Positions 41,925 through 50,774 are shown, counted from the stretch's first letter. The stretch: DNA of 64,000 bases from JACNKJ01 sp964440095 (GCA_964440095.1 CAYTPZ010000003.1:46469-110468); one strand, 5' to 3'. Translations and numbers: made by a program. The notes: generated from the letters alone by a model not told the origin.

Positions 41925-43253
41925 CTACTCCATATTGAAGAGTTTGCGATAGTCGTCGGGCATCTTACCGCTTTCGATGTCCGCTTTAATATCACCCGTG
42001 GGACGGCCAAGCCACGAGTGCATGGGATCGGCCAGCACTTCGTCGACCATGGCGTTCACTTCCGGGTTGTCGTAGTGACGCGCTTCGGGCAGGAACTTGA
42101 AGTAGAAGTTGTGGGCAATGTCGTAGAAGCCGTGCCACCAGGTGTAGTCGGGGCCCATCATAGCAGCGCCGTGACGCGCGCGGCGACCTTCATGATGCCA
42201 GAGTTCCCAGTATTCCCACTCGATGGTGTTCGAGAAGGCGGCGGGGTTTTCCAACAGCCCCAGCTCCTTGACCTTGCCGATGATGGCCTTGGCCGGCTTG
42301 GCGAACTTCTCGTTGTAGAGGTGCACGAGGCCGTCGAGCTGATAGTAGTGTCCGTCGACGAATGTCTGTCCATGACAAGCCAGGCAGACGTCTTCCATGG
42401 CCTCGCGCTTGGCTTCCCAATCCTTCATCTTCTTGGACACCGGCGCACGCAGGTTCCAGCTGAGACGATCGCCCACGTCGTGGGTGATGGTCTGCTTGTT
42501 CGTGGCCGACATGTGGCAGGTGGCGCAGGTGGGCGCTTCGTAGTAGTCCTCGCCCACAACCCAGCGATCGGCGTCCAGGTTCATGTCGTCGATGTGCGTG
42601 TAGTAGGCGTTGCCGTGCTTGGACTCCTCATAGACTTCCTTCTGAGGATGGTCCGGTCCCAGGTGGCACTTGCTGCAAGACTCGGGACGCCGCGCCTGGG
42701 CCTTATCGAAGGCGTGACGCGTATGGCAGGCGTTGCAGGAGCCCTTGCTGCCGTCGGGGTTGAGGCGCCCGATGCCCGAGTTGGGCCAGGTGGTCTTGTC
42801 GAGCTTGTTGGGCATATTTTCGTCGATGAGAACCTTCGAACCGTGGCAGCTTTCGCAGCCCATGATGGCTGCCTGGAAACCGCCGGCCGCGTGGGCCAGG
42901 TAGGCATCGTTGGATTCGAGAATCTGCCCCGCCGTGGAGTGATGCGATGCGTCCACTTCGAGCATTTCCTTCTCGTGGCAGCGACCGCAGTCTTTGGGAG
43001 TGACCAGAGTGGCGATGAGCCCGCCCTCGTGATCGTAGGCATCGGCGTCGCCGCGCTCCGCCTGGTGGCAGTCCATGCAGGTGACGTTATGCCGCGCATG
43101 CTCAGAGGCGTACCACTGCTTGTAGAGCCCCGGGCTCTTTTCCTTGTGACAGGTGAGGCATTTGCCTTCAACGCTCTCAGGATCCGTCGCCGCGCCGGCC
43201 AGCGCGACCAGGAACATAAGCAGCAAACTTCCCAGAACCAGGACCTTGTTCAT
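41925..43253 (-). CDS. haoA: Octahaem cytochrome c, hydroxylamine oxidoreductase (HAO) family
   Basis: 442-residue periplasmic multihaem enzyme. Signal peptide (VLVLGSLLLMFLVALAGA) and eight CxxCH sites: CLTCH near 32, CMDCH, CGRCH, CESCH, CNACH, CSKCH, CATCH and CLACH. The C-terminal MMGPDYTWWHGFYDIAHNFY is family-typical. HAO relatives oxidise hydroxylamine, or in epsilonproteobacteria reduce nitrite (eHao) with a HaoC donor; the adjacent quinol-type cytochrome favours a reductive role. Whether the cross-linking Tyr of oxidative HAO is present needs an alignment. AGGAG precedes ATG 43253. Confidence 0.9.
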   Translation of the reverse strand: MNKVLVLGSLLLMFLVALAGAATDPESVEGKCLTCHKEKSPGLYKQWYASEHARHNVTCMDCHQAERGDADAYDHEGGLIATLVTPKDCGRCHEKEMLEVDASHHSTAGQILESNDAYLAHAAGGFQAAIMGCESCHGSKVLIDENMPNKLDKTTWPNSGIGRLNPDGSKGSCNACHTRHAFDKAQARRPESCSKCHLGPDHPQKEVYEESKHGNAYYTHIDDMNLDADRWVVGEDYYEAPTCATCHMSATNKQTITHDVGDRLSWNLRAPVSKKMKDWEAKREAMEDVCLACHGQTFVDGHYYQLDGLVHLYNEKFAKPAKAIIGKVKELGLLENPAAFSNTIEWEYWELWHHEGRRARHGAAMMGPDYTWWHGFYDIAHNFYFKFLPEARHYDNPEVNAMVDEVLADPMHSWLGRPTGDIKADIESGKMPDDYRKLFNME

Positions 43254-43369
43254 GACCACTCCTTTGTGGATTCCATTGCCGATTTCCGCCACAGGATTGT
43301 CACACCGAGCGGTCCATCCCACGGTAAACAGGGGTGCTAGATATTTCAACCTTAATGTAGGAATTCATG

Positions 43370-43398
43370 TGAAAAAAAGGGCGAGGCCGTCCTCGCTC
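43370..43398 (-). terminator. Intrinsic terminator after phhB
   Basis: Minus-strand stem GCGAGG/CCTCGC with ACGG loop, followed by TTTTTTT. It separates the redox genes from the haoA transcript, so haoA needs its own promoter in 43254-43369; a TTGAAA at about 43341-43346 is the best -35 but its -10 is poor. Confidence 0.9.
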
Positions 43399-43410
43399 CC
43401 CAAAATGACC

Positions 43411-43749
43411 TTAGGAGGCGTCTACTGGAATGGCATCGATCTTCGACGCGAGCACGAAATCGCTCTCGCTGAGGCCGTCGATCTTGTGCGTGAAAATCTG
43501 CACCTCGGCCTTGCCCCAGGTGAGATAGAGATCGGGATGATGCCCTTCAGCTTCGGCCAAAGCGCCAATTTTGATCACGAAGTCGAGGGCCGTCACGAAG
43601 TCGGCGAAGGCCCAGGTCTTCCTAAGATGATGATTGTCCACCACCTGCCAATTCTTAAGCTGAGACTTAAGCGGCGCGATTTCCTCGGCGGTGAGGGCCG
43701 GCACGCCGCCCTGGCAGGGCACACAGTTCATCTCGCTCAGTTCACTCAT
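43411..43749 (-). CDS. phhB: Pterin-4a-carbinolamine dehydratase
   Basis: 112-residue dehydratase that recycles pterin cofactors or acts in molybdopterin metabolism. The family motif is intact: EAEGHHPDLYLTWGKAEVQI near 67-86 with HHP, then FTHKIDGLSESDFVLASKID. A CVPC pair near the N terminus is common in bacterial versions. ATG 43749 is preferred because GGAGG lies 5 bases upstream; ATG 43752 is directly on that site. It follows the bacilliredoxin gene after 9 bases. Confidence 0.93.
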   Translation of the reverse strand: MSELSEMNCVPCQGGVPALTAEEIAPLKSQLKNWQVVDNHHLRKTWAFADFVTALDFVIKIGALAEAEGHHPDLYLTWGKAEVQIFTHKIDGLSESDFVLASKIDAIPVDAS

Positions 43750-43758
43750 CATCCCCTC

Positions 43759-44178
43759 CTAGCTGCAATGTTCGTTGAAGGCGCTTTCGAATGCCTGGGC
43801 CACTTTCTCGGCCGTGCTATCGAGGAATGCCTTGCGCGGCATGAACCAGACCATCTGGCCATCCTTGAAGAGGGCGGCCGAAGGACTGCTGGGCGCTTCC
43901 CCGTGGATGTTCTCGCGCACGCGGGCGGTGGCATCCAGATCTTGGCCGGCGAAAACGGTGCCGAGCCCTGCGGGTCTGGTCGATCCGTTCGCAAGGGCCA
44001 GGGCTAAACCCGGGCGAGCCTGCCCGGCCGCGCAGCCGCAGACGGAATTGAGGAAGACGAAACGGGCGCCCGGCTCGGCGAGGAAGCTCTCCACATCGCC
44101 AGAACTTTTCAGTTCATCGATGCCAAGACGGGTTAAGTCGACGCGCATGGGCGTGATCATCATTTCATCGTAAGGCAT
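43759..44178 (-). CDS. Bacilliredoxin (BrxA/BrxB, YphP/YqiW family)
   Basis: 139-residue thiol-disulfide protein that removes bacillithiol from mixed disulfides. The hallmark NSVCGCAAGQARPGLALAL near 44-62 carries the CGC active site; TVFAGQDLDATARVRE and PSSPSAALFKDG complete the family signature. Its presence suggests bacillithiol is the low-molecular-weight thiol of this organism; the bsh genes are not in the window. Confidence 0.94.
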   Translation of the reverse strand: MPYDEMMITPMRVDLTRLGIDELKSSGDVESFLAEPGARFVFLNSVCGCAAGQARPGLALALANGSTRPAGLGTVFAGQDLDATARVRENIHGEAPSSPSAALFKDGQMVWFMPRKAFLDSTAEKVAQAFESAFNEHCS

Positions 44179-44247
44179 GGCGTACCTGCTTTCGCGGATT
44201 CAGGCTATGGGCCTCGTGAATTCGGAATTGCTTAGTCATTCCGCGAA

Positions 44248-44300
44248 GAAAAAATACCCAGATACTGGAATCCTGCAAGTGTCTGTCCACCCGGGCGGAC
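44248..44300 (-). terminator. Possible terminator of the 44307 gene
   Basis: Minus strand: CTGTCC/GGACAG hairpin directly after the stop, then a short CCAG/CTGG stem followed by GTATTTTTTC. The stems are short; only moderate support. Confidence 0.4.
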
Positions 44301-44306
44301 AGCTTC

Positions 44307-44900
44307 CTAGTATGTGGATTTGATGGTGGACCAGGTATCTTCATCTGTCGAGGCCACATCCATTTCGATATGGAAGCCAAACAAAGCAGCATCACAGGAA
44401 GAAATCACCATGTGAGTGAATGGAAACACTTCAATGCTCTCAGCGGTGCCTGTTACCGAGTTCGTATAGATGAAGTCGGGTTCTCCATATTGCCAGCCCT
44501 CATCTGGCTCCCATTCGAGATATGAATAGGTTTCGATCCTCGTGCAGCCTATACCGCAGTGATCCTCAATATTGACCTCGAACTTGCAAAAGAAAGCCTC
44601 GCCCTGTTCAAAGCTAAAAACAAGTCGAGCACCATCGAGCTGAATGCGATCCGATAGGAATTCGGCTGAGCAGAGATTCGACTCACAATCGACTTCAGTA
44701 GTATAGGTCAAGCCGAAGTAGCCAAACCACCCTCCATCACCATTGCAGGAATCACCTGGTGGGTGGTCAGTACCACATTCCAGAATCGGTAAGTTCCCCG
44801 AAAAACAATCCTGAATAATGTTGGGTGAGTCACAAGACAGACATGGGACGGGGGATATTCCCAAAATGATTCCTAGTATTATCGCTTCCCACCTATGCAT
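44307..44900 (-). CDS. Secreted Cys-rich protein ending in the WSxVKxLY-type tag
   Basis: 197-residue exported protein of unknown function. Signal peptide (AIILGIILGISPVPCLS), then a Cys-rich globular part (at least 12 Cys, probably disulfide bonded) with no recognised domain. It ends EDTWSTIKSTY, matching the C termini of the 46512 and 63238 proteins. ATG 44900 has GAGGTG 4 bases upstream. GC content is visibly lower than its neighbours, which may mean recent gain. It is flanked by peroxiredoxin and bacilliredoxin genes but looks independent of them. Confidence 0.75.
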   Translation of the reverse strand: MHRWEAIILGIILGISPVPCLSCDSPNIIQDCFSGNLPILECGTDHPPGDSCNGDGGWFGYFGLTYTTEVDCESNLCSAEFLSDRIQLDGARLVFSFEQGEAFFCKFEVNIEDHCGIGCTRIETYSYLEWEPDEGWQYGEPDFIYTNSVTGTAESIEVFPFTHMVISSCDAALFGFHIEMDVASTDEDTWSTIKSTY

Positions 44901-44962
44901 GCCGCACCTCGTTTCATAATAGATACAAAGTGGTTCTAGATCAGCATACTCAGATCATCAAG

Positions 44963-45433
44963 CTAGCCCCGCACACAGGCCACGGCCTGTTCAACGCTGT
45001 CCTTAGGGCTCACCTTCACCTGCGCATCCACCAGATTGCCCTTCTCATCAATGATGAAGTGACTACGCACGATGCCCATATACTTTTTCCCCATGAACTT
45101 CTTGAGCTGCCAAACGCCGTAGGCTTCGGCGATGGCGTGATCCTCGTCCACGAGTAGGGTGAACTCCAGACCCTTCTTGTTCTTGAAGCGCTGATGGCTC
45201 TCCACGCTGTCGGGGCTAACCCCCAGCACTATGGCGCCAGCCTTGACGATAGCCTTCAGGTTATCTTGGAAACCCAAAGCCTGAACATTGCAGCCGGGTG
45301 TGTTGTCCTTGGGATAGAAATACAGGATGACCTTCTTCCCGCGAAAATCCTGCAGCTTCACCTTCTTACCGGTGTCGTCGATAGCGCTGAAAGTGGGCGC
45401 GAGTTTTCCGATCGTGACTTTGGCCTCGGCCAT
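44963..45433 (-). CDS. bcp: Peroxiredoxin (Bcp/PrxQ family)
   Basis: Thiol peroxidase of 156 residues reducing H2O2 and organic hydroperoxides. Active site LYFYPKDNTPGCNVQALGF near 43-61: the peroxidatic Cys is in TPGC, but the usual resolving Cys five residues on is Leu, so it would act as a 1-Cys type or use another thiol such as bacillithiol. GVSPDSVESHQRFKNKKGLEF is family-typical. ATG 45433 has AAGGAGAG at short spacing and follows the rhodanese after 8 bases. Confidence 0.92.
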   Translation of the reverse strand: MAEAKVTIGKLAPTFSAIDDTGKKVKLQDFRGKKVILYFYPKDNTPGCNVQALGFQDNLKAIVKAGAIVLGVSPDSVESHQRFKNKKGLEFTLLVDEDHAIAEAYGVWQLKKFMGKKYMGIVRSHFIIDEKGNLVDAQVKVSPKDSVEQAVACVRG

Positions 45434-45441
45434 GACTCTCC

Positions 45442-45771
45442 TTAGTAGATGGGAACGCTGGCGTCCACCACCAGCGACCAGCGGTGGATGCCTCCCGCCA
45501 AACTGAAGGCGCGCCCGAAACCCTGCGCGCGCAGGTACTCCGCCGCGGCCAACGAACGCACGCCTGTGTGGCAAAGGATCAACACTTCCTTCTTCGGGTC
45601 CAGTTCGCCCATGCGCTCAGGCAGATCGCCCAGCGGCATCAGCTCCGAGCCCTCGATGCGGCACCAATCGTACTCGGCGGGCTCACGAACATCCAGCACC
45701 AGGGGATTCTCTCCCGCCGCGCGGCGCTCGGACAGATCCACCACGTCTTTTTCCATGGGATGCAGAATCAC
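45442..45771 (-). CDS. Single-domain rhodanese sulfurtransferase
   Basis: 109-residue GlpE-like rhodanese. LVLDVREPAEYDWCRIEGS near 23-41 and the catalytic loop LILCHTGVRS near 64-73 with the persulfide Cys are intact. It could move sulfane sulfur or detoxify thiosulfate/cyanide. GTG 45771 is chosen (AAGGA 5 bases upstream); the gene starts 1 base after the FMN reductase ends and precedes the peroxiredoxin, forming a three-gene redox operon. Confidence 0.92.
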   Translation of the reverse strand: MILHPMEKDVVDLSERRAAGENPLVLDVREPAEYDWCRIEGSELMPLGDLPERMGELDPKKEVLILCHTGVRSLAAAEYLRAQGFGRAFSLAGGIHRWSLVVDASVPIY

Positions 45772-45772
45772 A

Positions 45773-46375
45773 TTAGTCCTTCAGGTGAAAGCCCGAGAAA
45801 CCCGAGGCCAGTTCGGAGCCCTGCTCCTTGGCCGATTCGAAGGCTTCCTGAATGATGGGCGCATAGCGAACCACGTCATGGGCGATGCGCTGCACGCGCT
45901 CGCGAATGCGATCGTTGGCGAGGTCGCCGTCTTGGAAATCGGCATACTTGGCCGCGGCGTGGAAGGGCAGGCTGAATCCGTGGCACCAGTTCATGTTGTT
46001 CTTCACGGCGGTGATGGACATGTCTCCCCCACCGCCGCCCGTGCTGGCCACAACGCCGGCCGTTTTGCCCGCCAGTTCCTCGTAGAGCCAGTCGAACCAG
46101 TTCTTGATAGCCGTGCCCAAACTTCCGTGATACTCGGGCGTGGCCAGTATGAAGCCCTGCGCCCAATCGGCCAACTCCCCCACCTGCTTCACCTCGGCCG
46201 ATGCAGCCAAATCTTCATCACCCGATACGAAAAGCGGCAACTGAGTTTCATGGAGATCGAGAATCTTGACTTCGGCGCCCGCGGCGAGGGCGGCTTCTTC
46301 CGCGATTTTACAGAGAATGCGACTGTGGGCTCCCGCGCGATTGGATCCGGCTACAATGAGAATTCGTGTTTTCAT
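45773..46375 (-). CDS. NADPH-dependent FMN reductase / flavodoxin-like oxidoreductase
   Basis: 200-residue flavodoxin-fold reductase. FMN-phosphate loop GSNRAGAHSRILCKIAEEA near 10-28, and ATPEYHGSLGTAIKNWFDWL near 76-95, the hallmark of the NADPH-dependent FMN/quinone reductase family. Likely cytoplasmic quinone, azo or flavin reduction. First gene of the redox operon with rhodanese and peroxiredoxin. Confidence 0.9.
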   Translation of the reverse strand: MKTRILIVAGSNRAGAHSRILCKIAEEAALAAGAEVKILDLHETQLPLFVSGDEDLAASAEVKQVGELADWAQGFILATPEYHGSLGTAIKNWFDWLYEELAGKTAGVVASTGGGGGDMSITAVKNNMNWCHGFSLPFHAAAKYADFQDGDLANDRIRERVQRIAHDVVRYAPIIQEAFESAKEQGSELASGFSGFHLKD

Positions 46376-46457
46376 GGCTTCATGTAAGCCCAAGATGCCC
46401 CCCGCTTCAAGGCTTCCCTTGCTCAGCGAAATTCAGGATCGCAATGCCCTGATGCAC

Positions 46458-46485
46458 AAAACCCCCACCACAATGTGAAGGGGTC
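46458..46485 (-). terminator. Terminator of the VWA-domain gene
   Basis: Minus strand: CCCC-TT-CAC-ATT-GTG-GT-GGGG hairpin (internal 2x2 mismatch) followed by TTTTG. Between stop and hairpin lies a GAACTTGAAC-type repeated spacer like the one after rpoD. Confidence 0.7.
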
Positions 46486-46511
46486 GGGGTTCAAGTTCAG
46501 GTTCAAGTGCT

Positions 46512-47453
46512 TTAATACAGAGCCTTAACCGTGGACCAGTCGGTGGCCTCCGCGGCGGTGGGTTCACAGTCGTCGCAGCTCGTCACGACGGTGCCGCCGA
46601 TGGCGTCGCACTGTCCTTCGAGCACGACGGTGCAGTTGCCGTCGGGCGTGCAGCAGAGTTCCGTCTCGGTGCTGCCGCCGATGCAATTGAGGATAACCTG
46701 CTCGATGGCGGCGGCGGTGCCGGTGCCGTCGGCGGGAACCTCGCCGTAGACGCCACCCGTCGTGCTGGCGTAGTTGAGCATGATGGCCTGCGTGGTGGGA
46801 TCGGCGAAGCCTTCGCTGAGCACGTAGAGCGAACCCACCTGGACGCCCAAGGCGGCCAGAGCGTTGGCCGCGTTGGCGGCGCTCACGTCATCGGTGCCGA
46901 CAGTGAAAATGTCGTCGCAACCACCAGGAGTAGCATCGGTAACCAGAATGGCGACCTTGCAGCAGGAATCTCTCCAGGCGCTGGTCAGGAAGTCGCCCAC
47001 TGCAAGACAGTTTGAGGCGGTGGAAATTTCGTGCATGGCCTCATCGCTGGCCTCGGGCCAACCGGCGCCGCCGGCGGCATTCAGTGCGTTGAGCGCATTG
47101 GTCACGTCGGTGAGGGTGAAGGTGAGAGCCTGATCCACTTCCACATCATCCGCGAAAGAAACCAGGCCGCCCTGTAGATCGCCGCAAGACTGGCTGCTGG
47201 CCAGCGCGAAAATATTGGCGAGTCCGGCCTTCACGTTGTTGATGGCGCCGCCCATGCTGCCGGTGTCATCAATGACAAAGACCAGGTCGATACAGTCGCA
47301 ATCGGCGCCGTCGCGGATGCCATCGAAGAGGTCAAAGGTCGGGATGGGCTCATTCATGTAATCTGAGGGCAGTTCGTTGGTCCCGGCGGCGAAGGCGGCC
47401 AGGGGAAGAGCCATGAGCCCTAAAACCAGTAATATCATCGCTTTGCTGTTCAT
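46512..47453 (-). CDS. Secreted von Willebrand factor A-domain protein ending in WSTVKALY
   Basis: 313-residue exported protein. Signal peptide (AMILLVLGLMALPLAAFA), then a VWA domain with a MIDAS metal site (VFVIDDTGSMGGA near 58, ILVTDATPGG near 165). Next comes a small Cys motif (ELCCTPDGNCTVVLEGQCDA) of a type repeated in many FCB surface proteins, then a short linker and ATDWSTVKALY. VWA domains bind ligands or matrix through the metal. The C-terminal octapeptide matches the 44307 and 63238 proteins. ATG 47453 has AGGAG 6 bases upstream. Confidence 0.85.
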   Translation of the reverse strand: MNSKAMILLVLGLMALPLAAFAAGTNELPSDYMNEPIPTFDLFDGIRDGADCDCIDLVFVIDDTGSMGGAINNVKAGLANIFALASSQSCGDLQGGLVSFADDVEVDQALTFTLTDVTNALNALNAAGGAGWPEASDEAMHEISTASNCLAVGDFLTSAWRDSCCKVAILVTDATPGGCDDIFTVGTDDVSAANAANALAALGVQVGSLYVLSEGFADPTTQAIMLNYASTTGGVYGEVPADGTGTAAAIEQVILNCIGGSTETELCCTPDGNCTVVLEGQCDAIGGTVVTSCDDCEPTAAEATDWSTVKALY

Positions 47454-47691
47454 TGAAATCTCCTTGGACTGATAGAATTCGATTGGGGTGAATGATGTTA
47501 ACACTATCACCTAAGGTATTTCACTATATTTATCGTATTTCTGCAATTTATGATATTATTTAGGGTAAGCTGGCTCACAACCAGGACGAAAATTTTGGAC
47601 ACCGGGGTGGGGAAGCTCAGCGAATTTCGGGTCTGATTCATGGTATGATTGTGTCTTAGAATCGCTCGGGCCCCACCTTTCAAGGAGAATC
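47454..47691. promoter_or_regulatory. AT-rich divergent promoter region
   Basis: The gap between the divergent VWA and CapA-like genes holds an AT-rich block at about 47499-47570, far below the window's GC. For the VWA gene TTGTGA, 16 bases, TAATAT is a candidate; for the plus strand a TAGAAT at 47657 is the best -10. Exact boxes are uncertain. Confidence 0.4.
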
Positions 47692-50600
47692 ATGCCTGCG
47701 CTTCGCATCGCGGCAGCCTTGTGCCTAATCCCCGCATTCCTATGGGCCACGGGGCCTCGCGACACGATCCTTGAGGATTTCGAGGACGGCGAGGTGGTCC
47801 TGATCAGCTATCCCGCCCAGGATGAGGATCCCGGCGACTGGACTCTTATCAGCTCGGATACCTGGATGGGCAGCGACTATTCCCTGCGCCTTTTCGGCAA
47901 CACCTGGAAAATTCAGTCTCTGCCCCCCCAAATTGTGGACGACGACACGGTCTGGGAAGTGGCCGTCTTCGTGGAGGACCAGGGCCCGCCCCACAGCTCC
48001 GGCGAGATGATCGGCTTCGGCGTGAGTGACGGGATGAACGAACTCCTCTATACCTTCGCCGGCAGCCAGTTGCCCGAAGATCCAAAATGGTGGACGGTCT
48101 ATCAGGGTGATTTCCCCGAGTACGAGTGGTTCCCCTACCTGCTTCCCATCGGTGAAGACTGGATGGCCACCTACGGCTACCTGCCGGAAATCACTTCACT
48201 CATCTATGTGAATGACAAGGATGGCGGCGGTGGAGCTGCCGTGGTTTTCGACGGAGTGCGCGACGTGACCGAAGACCTGCCTCAGGCGCCCTCGGTTTCG
48301 GCCAGCTACACGGTGACGGCCATGAAGCGCATAGGCGGAGACCGTTTCCGCGCCAGTGTTCAGTTCTACGCCGACGTGATCGACCCGGATTCCGAATCCC
48401 ATGACTTTCACTGGGACTTCGGCGACAGCACTTCAAGCGCTGACCAGAACCCCGCCCACGATTTCATCGTAGAGGCCAATTACGATTTCACCGTCTCCGT
48501 ATTGGTCGTTGATGAAGACGCCCACGTTGGCAGCGACACCTGCCAGGTGGCCGTGGAGGAAGGTGAGAGCCCGGGAGAGTTCACCATCAATTTCGTGGGC
48601 GACATCATGATCGGCAGAGCCTACGAGAATAACGGCGGCATCATCGATACCTATGGTGTGGATGCCATCTTCGAGCCCACCTACTCCATCTTGGGCGATG
48701 CGGCCGATGTGAGTTACGCCAATCTTGAAGTGCCATTCACCGATCAAGGATCGCCCCACCCCACCAAGAGCGTGGTCTTCCGCGCACGGCCGGAGAACAT
48801 CGTGGGCGTGGCCAATGCGGGAATCGACATCGTCTCCCTGGGCAATAATCACATCGTGGACTACGGCGAGGCCGGCATGCTGCAGACCATGCAGCTTCTC
48901 GATCAGCACGAGATTCGCTACTCGGGCGCAGGCGTGAACGACTACTTCGCCAACCTGCCCACATTCTGGACCGAACGCGGCGTGCGTATGGCCTTCCTCG
49001 GGTCGAGCAATCGCACGGGACGAGCGTGGAATTATCAGCCCTTCCTGGACGCGGGCGCCAGCAAGTCGGGCTTCGCCTACCTGCTGCCCAAGAATTTGGA
49101 AAAGACCATCGAGGACACGCTGCCCCTGGCCGACGTGCTGATCATGCAAACCCATAGTGGCGACGAATACGAAACGGCGCCGCCCCCGGACGCCTTTCGC
49201 GGGGCCATCGACATGCCGGCTCTCGTGGAGGCGCATCAACCGCACTTGGATGACCCCGAGTTTCGTTTTCGCAACGAGCCTACACCGGGTGAGCGTGAGC
49301 TCAGGCGCATGAGCCTGGACCTGGGCGCCCATGTGCACATCAATCATCACCCGCACGTGCTTCAGGGCTTCGAAGTTTATGATGGCAAACTCATCGCACA
49401 CAGTCTGGGCAACTTCATTTTCGATCTCTACTACCCGGAGACCATGCCCACACTCGTGCTCACTCTCGAGATCGACAAGGAGGGCATCCAGGGCTACACC
49501 TTCGCGCCCGCCTGGATCGACGACTACATTACGCAACCGGCCACGGGCAGGCTGGGACGGGAGATCATGGATCTCATGGCCGACTATTCGCGCCCGATGG
49601 GCGCGCTGGTGGCCACCTTCCCCGATGATGACTATGCGCGGGTCTTCGTGGATCCTTCCGAGGCGCAGGAGTATGTGAACGCCTCATCGGGCACGCTTAT
49701 TTTTGTGGAGGAAGGCGGCGTGGCCATGAGCGCGCCCTTCGAGCTGGCGGGGCAGGGCAGCTTGTCGAAAATCGTTTCACTCACGGGCGAAGGTCTCGGT
49801 GAATGGGAGATCCGTTACGGTCGCGAGCTGGCCTGGCACGGTGGCTTCGAGGACGAGGGCGCCACCTTCTGGCACACCAATAGCGATGACGAATGGATCA
49901 CCGCCGAGCAGGCCTACAAGGGCGAGCGTTCGCTGGCCCTGCGGCGGGACCCGTCCGACGGCATCAATGTCGGCAGCGATCTCGAGAAGTATCTTCCCTG
50001 CGAGCCGGGCAAGGAGCACAGTTTTCTGGGTGTGCTGCGTGGAGAAAATGCGGGCGAGGCGAACGTCTTGCTGCGTTTCTACAACAGCCGTTATGCAAAC
50101 TACCAGAATTACATCAGCAGCACCGGCTTCGCCGACCCGCCCCAGGGCGACTTCGGCTGGACCGAAGATTGGCGCAATCTGGATACGCCTGAGAACGGCA
50201 TCTATTTTGATATCCGCGCACAGATGAACCCGCCGAGCGATGGCGAAGCCCTGGCCTGGGCTGATGAGCTGAAATTCGTGGAATGGGATGCCTGGATTTC
50301 CGGGGGAGCGAATCTGGAAGTGCCCCACCCCGGAAACTATCGTTTCGTGCAGGTGCGCGCAGCGAATCCCGTGCTTGTCGCGGCCGATCTCGCCTACGAG
50401 GAAACGAGCTACGACTGGGCGCCCACCTCGGCCGGAGAAACACCGGCGTCTCATGAAGTGCTGCTGCGTCCCTATCCGAATCCCTTCAACCCATCAACGA
50501 ACCTGGCCCTGGTCGCGCCAGCCGGCAAAGGGAAGATCGCGGCCAAGCTCGAGATCTTCGATCTGCGCGGACGCCGTCTGGCCACGCTTTTCGACGGCGA

Positions 50601-50739
50601 GCTTGTGCGCGGATCACGACGCGTCTTCACCTGGCAGGGCCGCGACGATCGCGGTCGCCGACTCGCCAGCGGCATCTACTTCGCCAAAGCGAAAGTGGGA
50701 CCGGACACTTCAAGCCGGAAGCTCGTGCTTCTGAAATGA
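47692..50739 (+). CDS. Secreted CapA-like metallophosphoesterase with PKD and type IX-like C-terminal domain
   Basis: 1015-residue exported protein. Signal peptide, a beta-sandwich region (20-205), a PKD domain (210-295, FHWDFGDSTSSADQNPAHDF), then a CapA-family (PGA_cap) domain with FVGDIMIGR, NLEVPFTD, GNNHIVDYGEAG, HINHHPHVLQGFEVYDGK and HSLGNFIFD, a carbohydrate-binding-like module (700-860), and a FlgD-Ig tail (PYPNPFNPSTNL, IFDLRGRRLATL, RRLASGIYFAKA, RKLVLLK). CapA domains process or anchor poly-gamma-glutamate-type capsules in Firmicutes; substrate here is unknown. AAGGAGA precedes ATG 47692. Confidence 0.9.
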   Translation: MPALRIAAALCLIPAFLWATGPRDTILEDFEDGEVVLISYPAQDEDPGDWTLISSDTWMGSDYSLRLFGNTWKIQSLPPQIVDDDTVWEVAVFVEDQGPPHSSGEMIGFGVSDGMNELLYTFAGSQLPEDPKWWTVYQGDFPEYEWFPYLLPIGEDWMATYGYLPEITSLIYVNDKDGGGGAAVVFDGVRDVTEDLPQAPSVSASYTVTAMKRIGGDRFRASVQFYADVIDPDSESHDFHWDFGDSTSSADQNPAHDFIVEANYDFTVSVLVVDEDAHVGSDTCQVAVEEGESPGEFTINFVGDIMIGRAYENNGGIIDTYGVDAIFEPTYSILGDAADVSYANLEVPFTDQGSPHPTKSVVFRARPENIVGVANAGIDIVSLGNNHIVDYGEAGMLQTMQLLDQHEIRYSGAGVNDYFANLPTFWTERGVRMAFLGSSNRTGRAWNYQPFLDAGASKSGFAYLLPKNLEKTIEDTLPLADVLIMQTHSGDEYETAPPPDAFRGAIDMPALVEAHQPHLDDPEFRFRNEPTPGERELRRMSLDLGAHVHINHHPHVLQGFEVYDGKLIAHSLGNFIFDLYYPETMPTLVLTLEIDKEGIQGYTFAPAWIDDYITQPATGRLGREIMDLMADYSRPMGALVATFPDDDYARVFVDPSEAQEYVNASSGTLIFVEEGGVAMSAPFELAGQGSLSKIVSLTGEGLGEWEIRYGRELAWHGGFEDEGATFWHTNSDDEWITAEQAYKGERSLALRRDPSDGINVGSDLEKYLPCEPGKEHSFLGVLRGENAGEANVLLRFYNSRYANYQNYISSTGFADPPQGDFGWTEDWRNLDTPENGIYFDIRAQMNPPSDGEALAWADELKFVEWDAWISGGANLEVPHPGNYRFVQVRAANPVLVAADLAYEETSYDWAPTSAGETPASHEVLLRPYPNPFNPSTNLALVAPAGKGKIAAKLEIFDLRGRRLATLFDGELVRGSRRVFTWQGRDDRGRRLASGIYFAKAKVGPDTSSRKLVLLK

Positions 50740-50774
50740 TGCGCTCGGATGTTCCAGCATTGTCCCCAGCCATG

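Noticed and set aside
48433..49536. Antisense frame of 367 codons within the CapA-like gene
   Set aside because: The plus strand carries clear CapA motifs; the antisense product looks like a GC-bias shadow rich in Val, His and Gly.
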